Position numbers and translations under genes: made by a program
In this document: piece after piece, positions 61,301 to 64,000 of the stretch
Layout: each line of letters starts with the position of its first letter
Position numbering within the stretch: position 1 is the first letter of the stretch
Assembly: GCF_027887165.1 (NCBI RefSeq)
Contig: NC_077235.1
Coordinates: 53,486,395-53,550,394, forward strand
Direction of reading: 5' to 3'
DNA from: Monodelphis domestica
Taxonomy: Eukaryota; Chordata; Mammalia; Didelphimorphia; Didelphidae
Length of the DNA: 64,000 nt
The notes under the pieces: model-generated
The model's input: the letters and a program-made list of their open reading frames with translations, nothing else
Told to the model about the DNA's origin: nothing
The model's database searches: none

Positions 61301-62146
61301 CCGCCATCAATGGCCTCTGTCTGTGTGACCTTGGGCAAGGCACTGAGCCTCTCCAAGTCCGACTTTCCCCATCTGTGAAATGGAAGGATTAGGCTAGCTT
61401 ACATGGGAGGTCCCTTCCAGCTTTAACATTCTTGGTTGCTGGGATTCCCTGAGTGTGTTTATGTGATGTTGTGAACCATCTGGTCAGCCTGGCCAAAGAA
61501 TTCGGCCAAGCCTCCAGATGTTTGCTCTAGAAAGGTGCCAAACATCTGCTTTGCCTGACCCCTTGTACCTAAGTTTGTTCAGCTCAGGCTGGACCCACGG
61601 GAGTCTTTCCTGGCCTCTCTCCATACCAGCTTTCCCACAGGCTATCCAACAGAAAGAGACAACAGGAAAGACAAGATTCATCCGTCGCTTCTTAGCCATC
61701 TCCTGGTCCCTCAGTGCTGGGCCTCTTCCCCCACTCCAGCCTCGTGGCTTCTCCCCAACATCTCCCCAGCCCACATGACTCAGGGCCCCTGAATTTTTTT
61801 AAGCCCTCACCTTCTGTCTTGGAATCAATACTGTGTATTGGTTCTAAGGCAGAAGAGAGGTAAGGGCTAGGCAGTGGGGGTCAAGTGACTTGTCCAGGGT
61901 CACACAGCTAGGAAGAGTCCGAGGCCACATTTGAACCCAGGACCTCCCACCTCTAGGCCTGACTCTCAATTCACTGAGCCACCCAGATGCCCTCTGGGCC
62001 TCTGAATTCTAATGGTCAATTCAGACTCAAGGCTGGAGTCCTGTAAAGTCACTGTATAGTATACATACCTGTAGTGGGCCAAGGCAGCGTTCAGGCCACT
62101 GGCTGAGATGGTTTCAAAACTGGGCCCAGCTGAGAATTCTTCTTCT
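40107..62146 (-). CDS. XPNPEP2: XPNPEP2, C-terminal 268 residues in nine exons (5' part outside window)
   Basis: Joining 62146-62069, 59414-59343, 52056-51996, 44249-44180, 43351-43247, 42600-42541, 41931-41855, 41324-41235 and 40301-40107 (808 bases) gives one open frame with GT-AG introns and matching phases. It corresponds to the last nine of 21 human exons. The product is the membrane-bound M24 aminopeptidase P that removes an N-terminal residue preceding proline (for example from bradykinin), on the cell surface. All five expected metal ligands are present: Asp in VDSGGQYW, Asp in TTDITRT, His in GTGHGIG, Glu in SIEPGYY and Glu in IRLEDV, plus the His of LNAALAHY. The C-terminus has a spacer and then a hydrophobic GPI signal ([17 protein letters not shown]). 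I looked for exon 12 up to 64000 and did not find it. Confidence 0.97.
40884..41100 (-). mobile_element. L1 LINE 3' tail with exact 18 bp TSD, XPNPEP2 intron 20
   Basis: Very short L1 3' end in minus orientation ('catggtcacatgattcatgt', 'tttagagtctacatcccc'). Identical 'tgtagatcctccatttct' at 40866-40883 and 41101-41118. Confidence 0.96.
41235..41324 (-). CDS. XPNPEP2: XPNPEP2 exon 20
   Basis: Acceptor 'tctgccctccag', donor 'gtaagag'. 30 codons: [20 protein letters not shown], then [10 protein letters not shown]. Human has GSYLTFEVVSFVPYDRNLID. Confidence 0.97.
41855..41931 (-). CDS. XPNPEP2: XPNPEP2 exon 19 (two metal-ligand Glu)
   Basis: Acceptor 'tttgcccccag', donor 'gtaattt'. Completes the Glu of SIE|PGYY and reads [20 protein letters not shown]..., with the second ligand Glu in RLED. 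Confidence 0.97.
42541..42600 (-). CDS. XPNPEP2: XPNPEP2 exon 18
   Basis: Acceptor 'ccccttccag', donor 'gtatgcc'. Completes Trp and reads [19 protein letters not shown], ending on the first base of the ligand Glu. Confidence 0.97.
43247..43351 (-). CDS. XPNPEP2: XPNPEP2 exon 17 (ligand His)
   Basis: Acceptor 'tttctcttccag', donor 'gtaggtg'. Reads [41 protein letters not shown] supplies the metal-binding His. Human has Cys where this has Ser in FLSVHE. Confidence 0.97.
44180..44249 (-). CDS. XPNPEP2: XPNPEP2 exon 16
   Basis: Acceptor 'atcccctctag', donor 'gtgggtc'. Reads [23 protein letters not shown]. Ends in phase 1. Confidence 0.96.
44345..44525 (-). repeat. MIR-type SINE, XPNPEP2 intron 15
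   Basis: 'gaagtggaagggaccttaga', 'cagacagggaaattaacg', 'gatttgaatccaggtatcc'. Confidence 0.8.
45160..45965 (+). mobile_element. LTR-like fossil (possible solo LTR) inside the L1
   Basis: About 0.8 kb not belonging to the L1 separates its RT halves. It begins TGTGG, contains 'cccaataaacccctttactt' near 45588 followed by a TG-rich stretch, as in an endogenous-retrovirus LTR with its poly(A) signal, and ends near a CA. No internal region is seen, so if real it is a solo LTR. Family not assigned. Younger than the L1 it splits. Target duplication not clear. Confidence 0.4.
46259..47164 (+). mobile_element. Nested L1 LINE 3' end with 27 bp TSD
   Basis: ORF2 C-terminus ([56 protein letters not shown]) and an A-rich end. 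Flanked by 27 bp direct repeats at 46232-46258 and 47165-47191 differing at one base. Both repeats are L1 sequence, proving insertion into the older L1. Confidence 0.96.
48081..49137 (+). mobile_element. L1 LINE 3' end, joined to the previous L1 through a ~100 bp duplication
   Basis: 48081-48184 repeats 47980-48080 (both contain 'aaggtctta/tttaatttcc' and 'atataaggaactaa' type sequence) with ~80% identity by eye. It then continues to the ORF2 C-terminus and 3' end ('gtaaccatgggaaaatattc'). A 9 bp 'aagaactct' at 44670-44678 and 49138-49146 may be a target duplication around the whole block. Confidence 0.8.
49150..50320. repeat. SINE/L2 fragments in XPNPEP2 intron 15
   Basis: Plus-oriented MIR-type SINE at 49150-49305 ('ctcagtttccttatctgtaa'), L2 3' piece at about 49780-49965 ('gccttcaggaagcctttctg'), and two minus-oriented MIR-type copies at 50030-50145 and 50145-50320. 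49305-49780 shows nothing recognisable. Confidence 0.7.
50370..50480 (+). repeat. GA-rich then (GT)n simple sequence
   Basis: 'gagagagtgagagagagaaa' passing to GT dinucleotides at 50450-50480. A second short GT run is at 50814-50832. Confidence 0.9.
50865..51640 (-). mobile_element. L2 LINE ORF2/3' region, XPNPEP2 intron 15
   Basis: Antisense L2 words: 'gtgaagggctttcaatgg', 'ggtggctgaagggtggtgg', 'gagtttgagatggccagcag'. It has the same organisation as 21220-21640 and 23610-24040. Decayed. Confidence 0.65.
51641..51995. other. Intron 15, purine-rich unique DNA
   Basis: Contains a GGA-rich stretch at 51780-51835. No gene seen. Confidence 0.5.
51996..52056 (-). CDS. XPNPEP2: XPNPEP2 exon 15 (ligand Asp)
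   Basis: Acceptor 'ctttcttttcctgcag', donor 'gtacaag'. Completes Trp, then [20 protein letters not shown]: the M24 Asp-ligand motif TTDITRT. A 61-base exon isolated between two ~7.5 kb repeat-filled introns. Confidence 0.98.
52057..53260 (-). other. XPNPEP2 intron 14, proximal part
   Basis: MIR-type SINE (minus) at 52500-52670. Otherwise unique: pyrimidine-rich at 52860-52960, and a short TATATG/GTGT run at 53061-53078. No gene seen. Confidence 0.55.
53261..54345 (+). mobile_element. Old L1/HAL1-type LINE 3' fragment and flank
   Basis: 53780-54345 is clear: 'gatccaaccattttggaaag', 'cagctctctttgtggtagca', 'gggaatggttggacaaacc'. 53261-53640 is T/A-rich, includes a (TA)n run at 53615-53632, and may be related LINE debris in the other orientation. 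Confidence 0.7.
54485..54690 (-). repeat. MIR-type SINE
   Basis: 'agctggaagggacttcagag', 'attgaagcccaggggaggg', 'gggatttgaacccaggttc'. Well preserved. Confidence 0.85.
54691..55465. other. XPNPEP2 intron 14, mostly unique
   Basis: An L2 tail ('ctccttgagggcaggaactc' ... 'cacatagtaggtgc') lies at 55250-55345. The remainder shows no gene or clear repeat. Confidence 0.55.
55503..55700 (-). mobile_element. MAR1-like SINE (first of a tandem pair)
   Basis: 'attggttctaaggcagaaga' to the head 'gagccacctagctgcccc'. It sits inside a Mon1-like SINE. Confidence 0.92.
55711..55907 (-). mobile_element. MAR1-like SINE (second of a tandem pair)
   Basis: 'attagttccaaggcagaaga', 'gagtcacacagctgggaagt', head 'gagcatcccagctgcccc'. 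Same orientation as its neighbour, ten bases apart. Confidence 0.92.
56071..57238. other. XPNPEP2 intron 14, unique with minor repeats
   Basis: Plus-oriented SINE fragment at 56075-56185 ('ctcatttgtaaagggagat') and an L2 tail at 56835-56915. Nothing else recognised. Confidence 0.5.
57239..57497 (-). mobile_element. Mon1/WSINE-like SINE, near complete
   Basis: 'gttgtcattgtttggtcgtg', 'ttttttggcaaagaccctgg', 'gatgaggaaactgaggcaaa', and the head 'gtgccatctagctgcccta'. Confidence 0.9.
57553..57720 (+). mobile_element. MAR1-like SINE
   Basis: Head 'gctgggtggctcaatggata', 'gggttcaaatgtgatctcag', tail truncated near 'ttagaactaatacacag'. Confidence 0.88.
57785..57988 (-). mobile_element. MAR1-like SINE
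   Basis: 'gttggttccaaggcagaag' to 'gaactacccagctgcccc'. Opposite orientation to the copy at 57553. Confidence 0.9.
58090..59095 (+). mobile_element. Old L1/HAL1-type LINE 3' end, split by a SINE
   Basis: 'gatgttggaagggatgtgga', 'gcaatcctctttgtggtggc', 'gcccatcagctgaggagtg', then after the SINE 'acatgaaattatgaagagcg' and 'cctgggaattttaatg'. ORF2 C-terminal words ([12 protein letters not shown]) are visible. Confidence 0.85.
58624..58840 (+). mobile_element. MAR1-like SINE inside an L1
   Basis: Head 'ggcagctgggtagctcagtg' to 'cttggaagcaatatagagt' and an AAAAT-rich tail (58812-58840). Confidence 0.9.
59343..59414 (-). CDS. XPNPEP2: XPNPEP2 exon 14 (ligand Asp)
   Basis: Acceptor 'ctttttcag', donor 'gtaagcc'. 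Reads (S)[23 protein letters not shown] and TG of Trp. The Asp in VDSGGQY is the first metal ligand. Confidence 0.97.
59570..60060 (+). mobile_element. Isolated L1 5' UTR-like fragment, XPNPEP2 intron 13
   Basis: 'ggaggtaagatggcagagta' followed by 'ccattcctctccaaacgact' resembles, from memory, the 5' end of marsupial L1 elements. No ORF1 or ORF2 follows. The right edge is uncertain. Confidence 0.5.
60061..60950. other. XPNPEP2 intron 13, no gene recognised
   Basis: Unique-looking sequence with a 12-base G run near 60164. 60300-60540 resembles a decayed minus-oriented MIR-type SINE ('gatcgcttggtccagcagg'). Several short frames on both strands have no family features. Confidence 0.45.
60951..61435. 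repeat. SINE with tandemly repeated head module, plus a second MIR-type SINE
   Basis: 'ttagaacagaatc' (61061), 'ttagaacaaacaac' (about 61089), 'ctagaacacagaat' (61122), 'ctagaacagcaatg' (about 61175) and 'gagaacagaatgttggagct' (61190) repeat the start of a minus-oriented SINE that continues to 61290. A plus-oriented fragment follows to 61435. Confidence 0.6.
61795..61993 (-). mobile_element. MAR1-like SINE with near-exact TSD
   Basis: 'gtattggttctaaggcagaa' to 'gagccacccagatgccc'. Flanks 'gggcccctgaatt' at 61783-61795 and 'gggcctctgaatt' at 61996-62008 differ at one base. Lies 60 bases from XPNPEP2 exon 13. Confidence 0.92.
62069..62146 (-). CDS. XPNPEP2: XPNPEP2 exon 13
   Basis: Acceptor 'cttattcaatccag', donor 'gtatgtat'. 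Reads [25 protein letters not shown] and two bases of Ser. The segment is nearly identical to human, including the His of AALAHY that assists catalysis in the family. Confidence 0.97.
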
Positions 62147-62389
62147 CTGGATTGAATAAGAGGAGAATGGGTCTGAGGCTTGCCTGGGCCTGGGTAGTCT
62201 GAGGGGCCAGAGCGAGGACCCAAATGTGCTGGTAATTCGGGCAGGACTGGATCTTCCCACACACTTAGTCCTGGATTGGAAATTAGCAACCCCAGCCTTC
62301 AAACAACTCCCTGCATGGCCTTTGGCAAATCATTTAACCACTCTGGAGACTCAGTTTCCCTACCTAGAAAAATTAATAATCGATGCACA

Positions 62390-63110
62390 AGCATTTAGTA
62401 AATGCTTGCTCTGTGGTTGGGCTTTTGCTAGGCACTGGGTATACCAGAGGCAAAAAGGAACCAATTCCTGCCCACAGGAGACTTTTTTCTCTATAGGAAG
62501 GGGCTGACTCCATGACTTTGAGGACCCTTCCAGCTTAGATGGACTCTGGTTCACCAATCTGATCCTTGCTCCGTAGAGGCCCTCTCTGTTCCATCCCCTC
62601 TTCACCCTCCTGAAACATTGCTTTCCCCACTGCCAACACCTACCTGGATAATCTAACCAGCCTCCTAAGAGGACTCCCTGCTTCTCCCTCTGCATTCCAA
62701 TCCTTCCTCTGTCTGGCAGCCTCAGTGGCTCCCTATTGTCTACTAATTTCATTTGGAATTCATTTGCTTGGCATTCAAGGACTTCCCATCTTCTGACACA
62801 CCCAAACTTTCCTCAGCTTTATCTCCTGGATTTCTCTCTGCTCTCTCCTTCATCCATCCCTTTTCACTCCCAATAATACATCCAGAGCCTTCCCACCTCT
62901 GGGTCCTTGCTCATTTTAATGCTTCCCACATCAACTCCAACCTGGGTGCCTGGTTAATGCCTTTAACACTTGGTTTGTTCCTCACTAATGCCTTAACTCT
63001 GCAGGGATGTATATGATGGCAAGTTGCAGTGATGTCTCATCCTTTCCTAGGCTAGGAGCTCCAGGAGGGCAGGGACCAGATTGGGTCTAAATCTTGTAGT
63101 GTTTCTTCCC
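62390..63110 (+). mobile_element. L2-type LINE 3' end, XPNPEP2 intron 12
   Basis: 'gcctcagtggctccctattg', 'cttggcattcaaggacttcc', 'aggagctccaggagggcagg' in order (62560-63110). 62390-62480 is a separate 'aggcactgggtatacc' fragment. Confidence 0.8.
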
Positions 63111-63234
63111 CCACCCCCAAACCTCTCCACTCATTACCTGTCGAGCCCTGGGCTCTATACAGAGCTGGAACTTTTGAATGGATACTTATGGAATAGAACC
63201 AAAATGGGTTGGCCTCCAAAGTCTCCCACTAAAT

Positions 63235-63458
63235 CTGTGTTGGTGAACCTATGGCACATGTACCAGAGCATGCCAGAGGAGGCTGTTCCCCTCCCTCTCT
63301 CCATGTGCACCTGAGGACATTTCTCACATCACCCTCCCCTCTGCCCAGCAGCCCAATGGGAGCACTTCTTCTCTCCCATGTCTGAGGTTAAGACAGGTGG
63401 CTCACATGTGGCATGAGGGTTGCAGTTTAGGCAGTCTCTAAAAAGTTCACCATCACTG
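63235..63458. mobile_element. Non-autonomous hAT-type DNA transposon (224 bp) with 8 bp TSD
   Basis: Terminal inverted repeats: 5' 'ctgtgttggtgaacct' and, inverted, 3' 'cagtgatggtgaactt' (13 of 16 match), with the CAGTG-type end of hAT elements. Flanked by identical 8 bp 'cactaaat' at 63227-63234 and 63459-63466, the duplication size hAT transposases make. No coding sequence inside. Confidence 0.85.
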
Positions 63459-63574
63459 CACTAAATGTTTCAGCCTAGCCTGGGCAGGGGAGTTGGAGAA
63501 ACAGGGACTGTTTCCATTGAACTACTTAAAGAATTCTAATGTTATTCATTTGGGATTAAACAGGTTGCAGGCTC

Positions 63575-63900
63575 CTAGATATAGATCTGGAAGGGACCTC
63601 AGAGGCCCTCAAATCCATGTTCCTCATTTTATAGATGAAGAAACTGAGGCTCAGGGAGGAGAAGGGACTAGCTTATGGTCTCATCAATAGCAAGTGGCAA
63701 GGCAAGAATTTAAATTCAGGTTCTTTAATTTGAAATTGATCACTCTTTCCAGATCAAATCCAGTACATTTAGATCTCTAATCCCACGTCCTTTACTTTAT
63801 AGGAGGGGAAACTGAGTCCTAGAGAGGGGAAGGGGCTCACCCGAGTTCACCAAGTATTATCTAAGCTAGGCCTCAGATTCACGCCTTTTGTCTTTCCTCC
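63575..63900 (-). repeat. Two MIR-type SINEs, XPNPEP2 intron 12
   Basis: 63575-63730 ('gatctggaagggacctcaga', 'gaaactgaggctcaggga') and 63755-63900 ('ggggaaactgagtcctagag'). To 64000 nothing further is recognised; XPNPEP2 exon 12 is not present. Confidence 0.8.
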
Positions 63901-64000
63901 TTTCCGTTCCTTCCCCAGCTCCACTTGATCTCTAGCTTTAGAGGGGGACAAGGCAGGTGCCTATTAGCTCCAGAGGGCTCACCCTCTATAGCTCTAGTGT

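Noticed and set aside
61966-62289. 107-codon minus-strand frame
   Set aside because: Only the 78-base XPNPEP2 exon 13 inside it is coding. The rest is intron and SINE.
63930-64000. Possible XPNPEP2 exon 12 at the window end ('ctcaccctctatag' read as a donor)
   Set aside because: The minus-strand translation does not match the expected ...DEFSGAEIVDKFRG sequence, and a stop interrupts the needed frame.

Overview
The window is mammalian nuclear DNA, most probably marsupial and X-linked. Two host protein-coding genes can be read exon by exon on the minus strand. SASH3 (SLY1, a lymphocyte SH3/SAM adaptor) is complete: eight coding exons between 27963 and 11829 encode 390 residues. XPNPEP2 (GPI-anchored X-prolyl aminopeptidase 2) is represented by its last nine coding exons, 62146 down to 40107, which hold the whole metal-binding site and the GPI signal. 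Its 5' part lies beyond 64000. From established knowledge, XPNPEP2 - SASH3 - ZDHHC9 are neighbours at human Xq26.1, with ZDHHC9 convergent to SASH3. The first ~1 kb therefore fits the ZDHHC9 3' UTR on the plus strand; that assignment rests on synteny, an ATTAAA signal and remembered similarity, not on coding sequence.

The marsupial call rests on the repeats. About fifteen copies of one ~200 bp tRNA-derived SINE (MAR1-like, tail 'gccttggaaccaatac', B-box 'gggttcaaatc') and several longer Mon1/WSINE-like CORE-SINEs are present, together with marsupial-type L1 3' ends, ancient L2 LINEs and MIR-type SINEs. Family names are from memory and tentative.

Layout: 1-1065 probable ZDHHC9 3' UTR; 1066-10727 intergenic repeats including a 1.4 kb L1 3' end; 10730-27963 SASH3, with a CpG-rich last exon and a 10 kb first intron; 27964-39820 intergenic, with the SASH3 promoter flank, L1 and SINE insertions, tandem SINE-tail arrays and one candidate unassigned terminal exon (30435-30938, minus); 39820-64000 the 3' part of XPNPEP2, whose introns 14 and 15 (~7.5 kb each) carry a nest of L1 copies and one LTR-like fossil, and whose intron 12 carries a short hAT-type DNA transposon with an 8 bp target duplication.

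No CRISPR, operon or prokaryotic feature is present. The most unusual signals are tandem minisatellites, at least some of which look grown out of SINE tails, repeated use of the same target site by successive retroposons, and the possible extra exon between XPNPEP2 and SASH3.
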